A stretch of DNA of 64,000 nt from assembly GCA_018873245.2 (NCBI GenBank), contig JAEMBT020000007.1, positions 2,180,001 to 2,244,000 of the forward strand. The letters are read 5' to 3'. The notes under the pieces were generated by a model. It ran no database searches, was not told the origin of the DNA, and saw only the letters and a list, made by a program, of their open reading frames with translations. Position numbers and translations under genes: made by a program. Below, piece by piece: positions 44,479 to 56,341 of this stretch. This DNA comes from Archegozetes longisetosus (lineage: Eukaryota > Arthropoda > Arachnida > Sarcoptiformes > Trhypochthoniidae). Position 1 is the stretch's first letter; each line of letters begins with the position of its first letter.

Positions 44479-44877
44479 AATTTCCTACTAGTAGTCCCTA
44501 CTAATAATGTTCTAAATGCCCATGAGTTGTGTTGTAAAACATCATTTTATTTCTGTGTCTCATTTGTTTCAATTTTTAGCCCAGTTTTTATTTATCTCAA
44601 GTTGATAGTTATCTTAATAAAATTTGAGGCACTTATCATTTATTCCACTCTGAACTGTGAAATCATAGCCATGATAAACATTTTTTTATCGTTAAATTTC
44701 AAATAATTTATATAAATACAAAGTGACGAAAGATTCCAAATTTTTAGATTGAAAACTTTTTTCACAAAAATCTTTTGTTACCCAAAGTAAATTTTAAGGA
44801 GAATATAGCACGGAATATTAAGATAACAATCTTTATCCTCAAGCTATTGTTACAGATATTGTTCTTTATTGCAAAAG

Positions 44878-44897
44878 ATATATATATATATATATAT
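44878..44897. repeat. TA dinucleotide microsatellite
   Basis: About ten TA units in an uninterrupted run. No function is inferred. Confidence 0.9.
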
Positions 44898-47800
44898 TGA
44901 TAATAAATTGTTGAAACATAACAAAACTATTCTTATATTTCCTATAATTATAGTCTATATAAGACATAGAAAACTGATTCTTCTCTCAAACAACATTTAT
45001 TGGTTGAAATAATTAATTTGTACCTACAATCGAACAATAAGTTTTGATATGTGGACAAACAGAACAACTAATTAGACGAATAACTAAAGAAAGATTTGAT
45101 GATTGCTTTAAATGGCACAGATTGTGATTGGATTGTGACTGAGATTGCACTTGATTAATATTGTTTTGCTGTCATTTGTTTTGTTTTTTGCGAACACTTT
45201 AATGAAGGACTCATTAATAATATATTAGACATTATTTTTGCTGTAATACCAGTAGACGTGAGCCTATTATTTATTGTTATTTATTAATAGTAGCAAAGAT
45301 CAAGATATTATTGTTAAACGGATAGTTTTATTGATCGTAAAATAGAGTTTTGATGGCAAGTATTCTCTATTTTTCTAATCAAAAGCGAAAACTGCATTGA
45401 AATTTTTAAAAAGCACCCGAGAAAATTCGTGGCTATCAAAGGTATAAAGATTCTTTAAAAACAAATACTTTGTTTCTAGAAAAAAAAGAACCACTTTATT
45501 ACTGCTAAAATTTGAATTGTTCCTATTGAATCGTAAAAAGTATTTAATTGAATTTGAATCGATTTCTCAACACATTATCAATAATTATAGGTTAGTGTAG
45601 AGAATAGTATTGTTTGTCTAGCAGACTGCGAAACAAATAGAATAGTAGAAATTAAATGTGTGCACTCAATGTGTTTTACGACTTAATCGATTATAAGTAG
45701 TACCAAGTATTTGATCTTATTTCATTCAAACGAAGGTCATATCTCTTGGCTATCAATTTTTATCGTAACCGTTGGACATTGAGGAAGCAGTTATCAATTT
45801 TTTGATGTTACTGTTCATTCACTATCTCAAAAATTGATTGTGGGTCAAGTGCAATAATACGTCAATTTGTCAAAAGGACCAAAACGCTCGTTATTGCTTT
45901 TAAATAAAGTGAAATCATACAAAAAGCATTTATAAATAGCTAATTATTTATATAATATCTGTGGTATTGTCTTTTACTGCTAGAAATTTCTCAAATTCTG
46001 AGGATATCATACTTTGATTTTACTTGTTTTCGAATGACCAAACATTTCAAAATGCGATTTGCAATAGATTCAATGAAGATTATATTTTCTACACATCATT
46101 TTGGAACTGAAGACAGAATTTAGCTCAAATATCTACTAAAATCATAAATTGTTTTATTCTCAACTAAGAAGTGTTCTAGTTATATTACAATTATATTATC
46201 TATAATTATCATAATATTAATATCTTCAGAATTTACAGCAGAACTTGAAAATTATCTTTGACTGCAAGAAAACTTCTTTTTCAACAATAACTACAATACC
46301 TGAAGACGCTTGAAGAAAATATTATATATTGTGCCCGTATATTGACCTAATGTTCTGATTGCATGTCCCTTTCGAACACAATTTGTCTCAGTCTCGATGA
46401 AAATATTGTTTCCTACATTACAAACCCGTATATCAATTCTTGCATTCTATGCATAAAAATTTGTGAGCAGAGAAAGCAGTGCAAAATCAAATAATCGTTC
46501 TGAAAAATCGAACTTCTATGTTTGTTTCTATTTTAAGTTACAGTCAGCTTCCTTTTTCATTCTTCATTCTATTCTATTGTAATTTTTATATGTTCTGCAA
46601 ATTGTTTAAAGTGAAACGAATGCACGAAAACGCTATTTTTACAATGCTATAAATAATATTATGTCGGTTTGAAGGAAAAGCAGTGTAACGATTATTACTA
46701 TTATTTGATAGCATTGTATTTGTCTTGTCATAAAACGTATCCGTAAATTTATTAAATAAGAATTAATTTGTAATAGTTTTATAGCTGTTCAATTGTCCTA
46801 ATAAGGCTATAGATATCTTACTCAATCATTTTAAATTGAAACAAAACTTTTGGATTACAAAATAACGCTTCACTGTTTCAGTTCATTTAGATTATTTATG
46901 AAATATTAACTTCAAACAAGAATTTCGTATGAAAGTAAAAATTAATTAAGCATTGTATCTCGTTTTTTTTCATTATATCTAGATCATACAAAGCTTAATT
47001 TTAAATATAAATTCTTGGGTAACTTTCAATCTGGCATATAAAGAAAAATTCAATTTTGTTGAGATAGCTTTCAGTCAAGCTTTCGATCTTCGTTCTGAAT
47101 TCCACTCCATAAATACATGGTTAATTTGAGTACTAAAGATATTTTTCATCGAGATTCATACAAGATCTTGTCAAAAATTTAAAGATTATCTCTATAATGA
47201 CCTTCAAACCATTAACTAATATTGAAGTTCTATTGAAAATTTTTTTCGTGAAAAATATAGATATGCTCATTTCAATATAGATTTGAGCATCGCTGGTTTA
47301 TAAAAGTATTTGTAGGAAATATCTCGTACACAAATGCATTAGTGGTTTTTCATTGTGACAGATCATTAGTCTATAAAAGGTATAAAATTTTGTGCCTAAA
47401 AATTATTGTCACGTGTCTGATTGAATATTAGATTTTGTAACTATAATTAGATCAGTGCAGACATATGTCACGTAATATTTCCATTTGAGATATGTTTACA
47501 TTATGTTATGATAATTATAATGGACTTTAACAATGAATGGGAAAAAAGATAGTCTTATGCATTGCATTCATGTATAGATATAATGAGGATAAGTTCGATG
47601 TAGAGAAATTGCAAAAATACTAATAATTGCAATTATAATAATAAATGACAATTGACTCTCATTGTGAACATTAACGCGAAATGATGCAATAAAATGCGTG
47701 ATTGGAAACTAAAATTTATTAGAATAATAAGAATCTTGTTAGTGATATATTTGATGAAATTTATTCTCTCATTTGACTTTTTAGGAAGGTTATTTCAAAC

Positions 47801-49650
47801 TGTCAACTGAATGAAGAATAGTTTGTTGAATTAATCACCCGAGTGATTGACTTATAATATTCAAATAAGAGCTTTAAATTTGACTTTATTCCAATTAAAA
47901 TAGTATTTGATTGGACAACTATTTCTACGATTTTATAATGTGAGTAGTATCCTGATTGCAGTTAATCTACACCTTTATCATGCCATAGTTATGCAGGAAA
48001 GCAATATCACAAGTATAGTATTTGTGGATTAAGTGCAATCATTACTGGAATCACTAAAAATTAAGCAGCACTCAATTAGATTTTCGCTCATGTAATAAAA
48101 CTTCTTTTTGAAAACGTTCTCAAACTAATACTTATTCAAAGCAAGTGCTCAATTTTCCTTTTCCTCTTCTGCTTCTTCCTAATCTCTACTCTTCCTCTGT
48201 CGACAATCTGTAGTCTTTTACTCTCCTGTTTTACTTACTATCCCATTTGTTACTCTTTCATTTAAATACAACTCGTTCGATCACAAAATTTGCAGTTCGA
48301 TCAAGTTAGGTGAAGAAAAATTTATCAGGGCCTACAACATTTTTCAACGTATTACAACCTAAATGAATAATTCTTAAGTTTGTGAAAATCGATAATTAAT
48401 TCGAAAGATTCGGATAAATCATTATCTTCCCTAAATAGATTTTGTTTTCAATGCTGGTATTCGCCTGTAATTTCCAAATTTTTATTTATTTACAAAGCTG
48501 TGATTCAGAAAATCCCACAAAATCAATAAATAATAAGCATCTGTTTTCTATTTTTATTGTTCAAGAATATGAAGTATTGCATTCCTTCTACAGAACTACT
48601 CAAAGAACTTTTTGTATAACAAGACTGTAAGATGTAATTTGAAGAATCGATTGAATAGATAAATAAAATTGATTTGTTTTCCATATGGATTCTCAGTTTA
48701 TGCATCGTAAAAATAGCAGTGTATCAAGTTTTAAATAAAATTACCGAGGGAGAAAAAATAAGAGGTTCGAGAACAGTGGGAAGACTTATTAATTTCTGGT
48801 TTTTCCATAGACCGTAGCTAATATTTATATCTTTGATCAAGTAAATATTCAATGAATTATATAAACTTTTGCAAGAAGCGAAAGTCATAGAAAGTTTTAT
48901 GATATTCATACAAATTTGGTATCTAAGTTATAACTGCATAATTGGTCTAACTTGTGAGTCGCATATATTATACACTATTTTTCATAATTTATCAGAAGAT
49001 AAATCTATTTTCGGTGTTGAACTTGAATTAAAAATTCATTGTCAGATCAAATTTTATGTGACTTTTAATTTAAATGTATTAATAAGTTAACAAGTAAAAA
49101 TGTTCAATCTAATATATCTTATAAAAATTTCCAAATAGTAATAGAGCATGATCCAATAAACATGGATAACACCAGAAACAAAATAAAAAGTTCATCAGGA
49201 AATGAGTATATCCTACTAATAGTCACAAAAGGATAATTTGACAAAGTGTCGAGTCTAGTAAATATAAAACTACTGTCACACAGTACAAAACAAATACATT
49301 TACTCAATAAAATCATTTACAAATAATGTTTTGTACAATTAGTGACAGAACTACAACATTTCGTATTGTTTACCTAACTCAGCAAGGCTTGTAATACAAT
49401 TAAAACCTTGTTTTACTATCTAACTGTATTATATTTTTGTTTTATCTTTTATTTCTTTCTAATATGATTGTTAGGTCTTGTTCTTAATTGGACTATAATT
49501 GCTTAAGGGAAATGAGATTATCCAAATATAAGTAATTAATATTTTACGCAAATTTTCTATATTAATTATTGGGAATTTCGAATTCCAGGAAAATAATAAT
49601 CAAGGTCTTCCCTCACAAGAAAGTTTGAAGTCAATTAATACAAAGCTTTC
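44898..49650. other. Long non-coding stretch (duplication copy A continues to ~48.7 kb)
   Basis: No gene is seen on either strand. The frames at 48442-49316 are shadows of AT-rich sequence. A pyrimidine-rich segment at 48150-48250 is shared with copy B at ~62740-62850. Confidence 0.5.
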
Positions 49651-49869
49651 TTGTTGTCAATAAAAAATAGTTTTAGAACAATTGACATTTTAATCGCAGC
49701 TTCTGAAACTTTAACGAAAGTCAAAGCTTCCATAAGTCGAATTGCTTCACGATATGACGAAATTTATCTTATTAATGATGAACTAAATGCAAATTTAATG
49801 ATAGAAAGTATTTTTTTCAACAAAGAGAAAAGACAAATCTACACGAAAGTCACCTCAACATTAGTGTAG
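49651..49869 (+). CDS. Possible small coding exon, unrecognised
   Basis: A frame (beginning with TTG) with more balanced composition than the surroundings: RTIDILIAASETLTKVKASI, then SRIASRYDEIYLINDELNAN and FNKEKRQIYTKV. It looks protein-like and predicted helical. No start ATG, signal or family is recognised, and its end overlaps the left edge of an inverted repeat at ~49859. It may be an exon of an unmodelled gene or chance. Confidence 0.2.
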   Translation: MLSIKNSFRTIDILIAASETLTKVKASISRIASRYDEIYLINDELNANLMIESIFFNKEKRQIYTKVTSTLV

Positions 49870-50617
49870 AGCATAAAATAGCTAGAGCTCGAGCTAATCT
49901 CAAGTTCTTGCTTACACTATCTAGAGTTTAATTTCATACAGAAATAAAAAATAACAGTAAAATTCTTAGAATTCTTCTATCGGGCAATACCAAAAATGTA
50001 ATTGATGAAAAATATGGCTTAACTTTTTATAGATTGAAATATTTGTCTAAACTAGCCTTAAGCGAGTAAAGATTTTAGGTATAAGTGTCATATGTCAGTA
50101 TATCATGAATTGAACAGAGGGTGAATATGAAACAATTTTTCGTAGTAAAGGTTAGGCTTCCCATTGAAACAAGGTAAGGATTTTATATAACTAACACGAA
50201 ACGATCAACCAAAGTAAGGATGAGTTAAGTCGCTAGGCTTTGTGTCAGTCAGATTATTATGTTGATACATAACATAGAATGGAGGGATTTCACTTCACCT
50301 GTTCATGATCTCATTTAAATGGATCTCAAAATATACTGGTTTCCGATAAATATCTCTTTTATATTCGCGATCGGTTCAGATTACAGTATATGGATATATG
50401 GTCGCGAAAATCTAATTGAACTCAATATTTCATATTAACAATAGAATTGTAGTAGGAAATAGTTTTCGAGTAAAAAGCAGCTAAAGAATTGTGTATGTAA
50501 GCTTAACACTCAGGTTAACCTCAAAGTTGGCAAGCTTTAGGCCAAAGTGAGACTTGACATAAGGTTAAACTTGAGCTAAAACTCAACTCAAGTTACTCTA
50601 TGCTCTACACTAATCAT
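49859..50617. repeat. Possible inverted-repeat element (757 bp)
   Basis: The left edge ATTAGTGTAGAGCATA is repeated in inverse at the right edge (TATGCTCTACACTAAT, 50602-50617). Sub-terminal sequences on both sides contain AGCT/CTCAAGTT motifs. No target duplication is clear. The interior is non-coding. Confidence 0.55.
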
Positions 50618-51496
50618 CATTAGTAGTGACTAATTATTGAGATATTATATCAAATATATTCATCATTAATATTAACTAAATGTTGTCATATTTTATGGAA
50701 TAATAGACTTTCATATAAAGAGTAAAAATAATACCAAAAAGTTAGAAATAAAACAAATAAAGGACTAGAGAGCAAAGCATTCATTAGTATCGCTATCAAA
50801 TTGAGAAAACCATTAATATTATGGTAAAAGTTATCAATCATTACAATTCATATTTTAGAGACTTTAGCTCTAATTATAACCATAATAGACTTTTAAGTGC
50901 TATCACTCCATAAGTTATATAAACAGTTTATGTCATATATACTTATGAGGAGTACTTTTCGAGTAATGATAAGCGCGTGACTTGTGGTCCACTACTGGTT
51001 GAGAAAATGCTAAGCGTTTAATGATTTCGAGAGCACAATATAATTGACAAAATAGTCATGCGTATTAAAAACCAATAGACACGAGTCTGAGTGTATATCA
51101 ATACAAGTACCGAAAATAGTCATCACTCGAAACTTTGATTCAAACTTCAGTTCATCGCAGAATAAAGACTCGAATTAAAAAAGTTAAACTAAGTTTTTCA
51201 TTCGTTTTGTTCATAAGTCATTGATTTAACGTTTATTTGAATTTTTGCCATATTTTGTCAAATTTGTGACAATTTTTGATTTATCAGAAAAATTGAAGAT
51301 ACTGAGAAAACTAGAAATCTGTCGAGCAAACACTTATACATTAGTTTTCAGACTTGAAAAACAATTTTTGGATTATGAACAAATTCTCCGATCATTTTTA
51401 TGTTTCAATGAATTTTTCGAATTACTCGTTTAAATAATAATCAAAAAGGACTGAAATGACATCGGTTTTAAGTGAAAATTGACTTTGAGCAGAGCC

Positions 51497-54490
51497 ATGA
51501 AAGCGATTTTTTTCAATCGAGGATTAAGTGAAATCTTGTGGTCATTTATTTTGTTCGTTCTGATCAAATGTAAGTCATTCCACTTTCGTTCAATCATTTC
51601 AAAACATGCAAAAAATATTTTACCTCATTTTTCAGATTTAAATCTCAGTTTTAAGTTAGGTTAGATTGGGTTACATTAGGTTAGGTTAGGTTAGAACTAA
51701 TCGAATTCAAGTTAAATACTTGAGTTAAATATGAGAGACTTTTCAAATTTTTCAGATTTCATGGATTTGTTTGATATATATCCTTAAATATAAAATAGAA
51801 AATCTTATTTAGACAGTCACTTTTCTGTTATCTTTTCATTTAAAAACAAATACATTTAAACAAAATATTATTCAAACTTGTAAACAATTATATTTATATA
51901 ACCATAAATTGTAATAATAAGTCTCATTAATGGTTACCGATTTTCAGAAAAATGATATTTAGGCTAATCAAAAGCGCTTCATGAGGACTAAGTTACATTT
52001 TCCAAATCATATTTCAGTTGGTGTACTATCGTTCAAATAATTATGTGTGAAATTGTGCATTTTCCCGCAATTTTTTTACGCATAGATCTCAGGGAATGCT
52101 ATAATATCCAGCCAACAAAAATTGAATGATGTTTTACAATATGACATTTGTTATTAAACTTTATAAGAACTGAACTTTTTATAATGCATTCATTGCAGTT
52201 GAGTTTATGTTGAAATACAAGTTTCAAAATATGATATTGTGATCCCTAATTTTTTAGCGCAAAATTTGACACATAATTATTTGATCGATAGTACGATTTA
52301 TACATTGAGTTGATTTGTAACTGTTCGATATTAGAGAAGTTGCAAAATTACTTTTGAGTGTAGAGCTCAGTTATATTCAAATTATAAATGAATGCATATA
52401 TAAATTTACTGTTGATTGACTAAAATTTTGAACAAAAATCTAGCTGATTGTACGCATGCAAACGAGCAATTTTGTACAATTGAAGAATTCCAGAACTGTT
52501 TAAGACTATTGCAATCAGTGGGCAGTGGAGAGAGTGATCTCGCGTTACCCGTCAATGAGGATCAATTAGAGAGTGCCTGCATGTAACACGTTTTTCTCAT
52601 TAATACTTATTAAATAGTTTTCCTAACAATGACTAAGTTATCATTTCAAATATGTTTTAGAGATTTGAAAGAAGGTGTCGTCTGTTTGGATCTACACATT
52701 CAGAAATGTTTTTCTTTAGAGATGCAACAGGTCTACACTCAGGTCGCAACTGATGCTAAACTTTTTGTCAGGGATTTGTGCGATAACTTTACTACACAAA
52801 GAGGTATCAAATCAAAAAAGTAAAATAAAGTAGAAGAAAAAGTAATAGAAAAAGTAAAGAGAAAGAAATACTATGTGTAAACATCCCGTTAATTGAAAGC
52901 CTTAATTGTTTGTCTGCTAGAAGTTTATGCCTTAAATACTCTCTAATCCAATCATTCGAAATTAGTAGGTGAAACTTCATTAAAAAAGTTTATAGTATTT
53001 TGTTCACTTTAACCGTTATATATTACCCACTGATTATTCTAATTTAAGCACCAATAAAATCAACTTTTCATATGCTTCTTACCCAATAGAGTATTTACGT
53101 CACGCCAAATGCTTCCGAAATGTTTCTCTCGACGAACACAAATGTGCGCAAAAATATCGTGAGGCAGTCATGATCTCAAGCGATTTGGAGGGAAAAGATG
53201 TGGAATCATTGGATAAAGAAAGGATTATGAGGAAATCATGCTGGTATAGCAATCACATAGTTTACACAGCTATAGGAATTAGCTGCAGTTTTACCAAACA
53301 GTTGTTTGCTTTTCGATTAAATACGGCAGTATCAGCTAACAGTGGCGTAAATAAACTGCTTGTTAAACAGAGAGCAAATTTTAAAAGTTCATTCTGGCAA
53401 TAAATTCGTTTTTAACTCAATTATGGTTCGGGGATTATAGTTTAATCTTATTAACTTTTAAAATAATTATCCAGTTTTTATAATAATACTTTATTTTCTA
53501 TTTAATGTCTTGGATCAATTGCTAAGTATTGCAAAGAAATGACTACTATCATCGCAATAGTTTCGTCAATCATTTCAATTCAGATTTATATAACACGGCC
53601 TTCTGTTTTTTTTTCGTCAAATATAATATATACGGCATTCTTCAGCTATAATAATGTTGATAACGTTGAATAACCTCTAGTTTGGTTAATAAGTTTTAAG
53701 TTCTACACTCAACTAAATAGTCAAATCAGAAAGTCCCAAAAGATTGAATCATTATTTTTTATTTGATTTGTTCAAGCATTTATATGTAAAATAGAATGCG
53801 GACGAGTATAGATAGTTAGTAAGAGATTGTGATATTCGCAATGTGAGGATAGTTAGGAAATAATGGAGTAGAAAAATCAGAATATGTAACTTACCATTTA
53901 GTATTATCAAGTTTTCAGTAATAATTTATATTATCTTATGGAAAAATAATTAACCAATACATCATAAACTAAATTTTACAGCACTTTAATATTGATCACT
54001 TTGAAATGAATCAAAGTAGATTGATTATAATTCTTCGAAGATCTAGTTGAATTTTCAATTAAAGACTGTAATTTAACTTGATGAATCCTTATTCTTTTAC
54101 AAATTTAGAAATCGTTTATTTGAAATAGTTTTAAATTTGAAAAATTCAATTTAAGATCCCAGAAAACATTTTAAATTTCTCATTTCAGTAAGCTTATTCT
54201 GAGATAAAATTTTATTATTTTTCTATATTCTCAGTGCCTTACAGGAGTTCGTTGAGTGCAAGAACACTCATGTGATTCAAGATTGTGGTGAAAGAGCGAG
54301 TTTATTCATGCAAAAACATTTACATAGGATCACAAATCCAATTATGGATCAACACTGTTCTGCATACACTTTCGGACCAAACGCTTGTAAACACACCCTA
54401 TATTCTAATAATAATACGATTAAATCTATTAATCATATCAGACCAGATCTTTTACACATTCTATTATTGCTTCTTCTTCTTTGTCTATAA
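51497..54490 (+). CDS. Secreted cysteine-rich protein, possibly GPI-anchored (five exons, intact)
   Basis: Exons: 51497-51569, 52444-52582, 52661-52803, 53090-53243, 54235-54490. All junctions are GT-AG and phases agree (1, 2, 1, 2), giving 765 bases, 254 residues. Residues 1-24 are a signal peptide (N-region with Lys/Arg, core ILWSFILFVLIK). The mature part has 15 cysteines at 27, 35, 43, 70, 79, 87, 111, 126, 137, 169, 170, 178, 187, 211 and 221; blocks such as QFCTIEEFQNCL, EGVVCLDLHIQKC, LRHAKCFRNV and SCCALQEFVEC...DCG look like an uncharacterised arthropod family of secreted Cys-rich proteins that I cannot name with certainty. Residues 241-254 are a Leu run ending the protein, as a GPI-attachment signal or a membrane anchor would. 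Three Asn-X-Ser/Thr sequons are present. A broken duplicate lies at 40.1-42.7 kb. Function is unknown; extracellular. Confidence 0.82.
51655..51702. repeat. Short degenerate TTAGG-like array
   Basis: Within intron 1 of the Cys-rich gene: TTAGG/GGTTA units repeat about six times, partly degenerate (TTACATTAGGTTAGGTTAGG). It resembles the arthropod telomere repeat but is a short interstitial run. Confidence 0.6.
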
Positions 54491-56236
54491 CTCTTAATAT
54501 AATTCTCTAGTTTATAATAAAAACAACTCCGAAACATTGTTTTATGGTTTCTGATTTGATTTGTCTATTATCTAAAAAAATCTTTGTCCATAACTCACTT
54601 TTTTATTCAGTTTTGTACATACCCTAAAACATCATCTAAATTATTATTAGATTATTGAATTAAAAACTTTGTATATAAACTTTTTCACTAGAAAGTTATA
54701 TCAAGCAAAATAGTAATAAACTTAGTTCCCTTTTTATTATGATGACTTGACTTTGATTTTATTTCTAATATCTTCTAATTTGATGAAAATTTCAAGTTAA
54801 TTTATACGTAATGCAATATTTTTCTCATTGATTGTAAATTATTCAAGTTTTTGTTCTAATTGAAAAACAAGTTCAACGTTGGTATTAAGATATGCTTCCA
54901 GTCTAAGTGATTTGATATCAAACGAAACGGAAAATCTAGGTGATATTGACTTTGGTAAAAAAGTAATTTCATTAATAACTTAATCATAAGACATTGAGCA
55001 AAAAGAAAAGAGTGCTCACCAGAGAAGTTAGTTTCCAGTTTTATCTTACGAGAAACTATATCCATTCCTTATGAGCCAATCTTCTTTAAAATGAATTCAA
55101 AATATTTTAGTTGTAAACAAAAAAAACTTTTATAATCGTACATCATAATTGAGAATTTATTTGACATAGAATCTCACATAGAGAACTGAAAAACCAATGG
55201 AACCACAAAAAGCAATAATCATTAAATGGTTTTTGACACTCATGCCAACGAAAACCAGGCAAAAAATTCATCTCGGGCATTTTTTAGCACAGAGTAATCA
55301 TTGAAACTAATCGCAAGTGAGAGACTTCGCACATTAAAAGCTGCGATAAAAGTTTTATTTGTACAAAATTTTCAATTTCAAATTAGGGATTCTTGGCTAT
55401 CCAATAATTTCATAACAATTCGAGAACATTAAACTGTAAACAACTTATTTGACGAACTCAAACATATGGTTAATGAAGCTTCGAGTACTGAAGTTTTGCG
55501 TCGTTTTGACTCTTGACACTTGCTTCCTATACACTTTTGTGATAAAAGAACATATCTTTTTAGAATAAAATTTTATGTATTCAAGTAGCGAATATCAACA
55601 ACAATGATAAGATTTAATCTTATCTTTATTTTATTGGAAAAACGCTTCTATTCATTTGAAAAATGAAAATTTGATTCCTATCCCATCAAGTTCAAACTAC
55701 AAGTCCTTAAACCGTAAAATCAAAGTGTTTATTCGCTTTCTGTTTAAAATGAAGTTACGAAAAATGCCTGGATATAGCGAGCCTTTTGCAGTCAATTCTC
55801 TATATAGTCCTTTTGCAACATGCACAATTCAACTAATAATTACCCCTCATAATGAAACCTAGTTATAAGCAATGTAAACTGTTAGCCCATAGCGATTCAC
55901 TATATCGAGGTATTATTGTATATAGAATCAGCTTGAGTTTTAATTTCTATTATTTGTCCTTCATTTCAATATTTGAGAAACTACATTTGTATTTAAAATA
56001 CGAGTGAAGTTCTGAAGATATGTGATTTCTTTAATTATTCAGGTTAAAAGGTCTTTGTAAAAGCAATTCTAAGGTTAAAACTGTTACCTTCGTTGTTGTT
56101 CAAATCAATGCACTGATCATTTTACTGAAACAAGACTGGTCTATAATATTACATGTTTTCATTCAAATTATTCTTCTTTCTCTAATAGACACGAAGATAT
56201 AGAACAAGATTTTCTATCCTACTTTTTCTCTATTCG
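54491..56236. other. Non-coding flank of the Cys-rich gene
   Basis: Begins with the 3' UTR, shared with copy A. The frames at 54856-55065 and 55656-55862 have no recognisable content. Confidence 0.5.
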
Positions 56237-56341
56237 TTTTATCTCAAGCGTGAAATATAACATAAAAAGTAGTGTTTTTGTTAAATTGTGAAAAATGTTC
56301 GACAATAGGATGCTTTTAGTGAATGAAAGTATGAAATAATA
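56237..56341. other. Strongly conserved non-coding block, copy B
   Basis: Partner of 44375-44478; see that entry. Both copies lie ~1.7-1.9 kb downstream of their gene copy, in the same orientation. The 14-codon frame is at 56295-56339 (MFDNRMLLVNESMK). Confidence 0.55.

Larger units (their letters stand above)
40102..48700. repeat. Segmental tandem duplication, copy A
   Basis: Collinear similarity to 52444-63310 in the same orientation: the pseudogene exons, the conserved block at 44375, a stretch around 45030-45190 (matches ~57040-57190), 47440-47750 (matches ~61820-62130), 48090-48260 (matches ~62670-62870) and 48600-48690 (matches 63231-63310). Offset grows from ~11.85 kb at the gene to ~14.6 kb at the far end, so copy B has gained or copy A lost about 2.8 kb. 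Divergence outside conserved blocks is moderate. Confidence 0.8.

Noticed and set aside
51655-51702. Interstitial telomere or chromosome-end signal
   Set aside because: The TTAGG-like run is short and degenerate and lies in an intron; similar runs occur widely in arthropod DNA.
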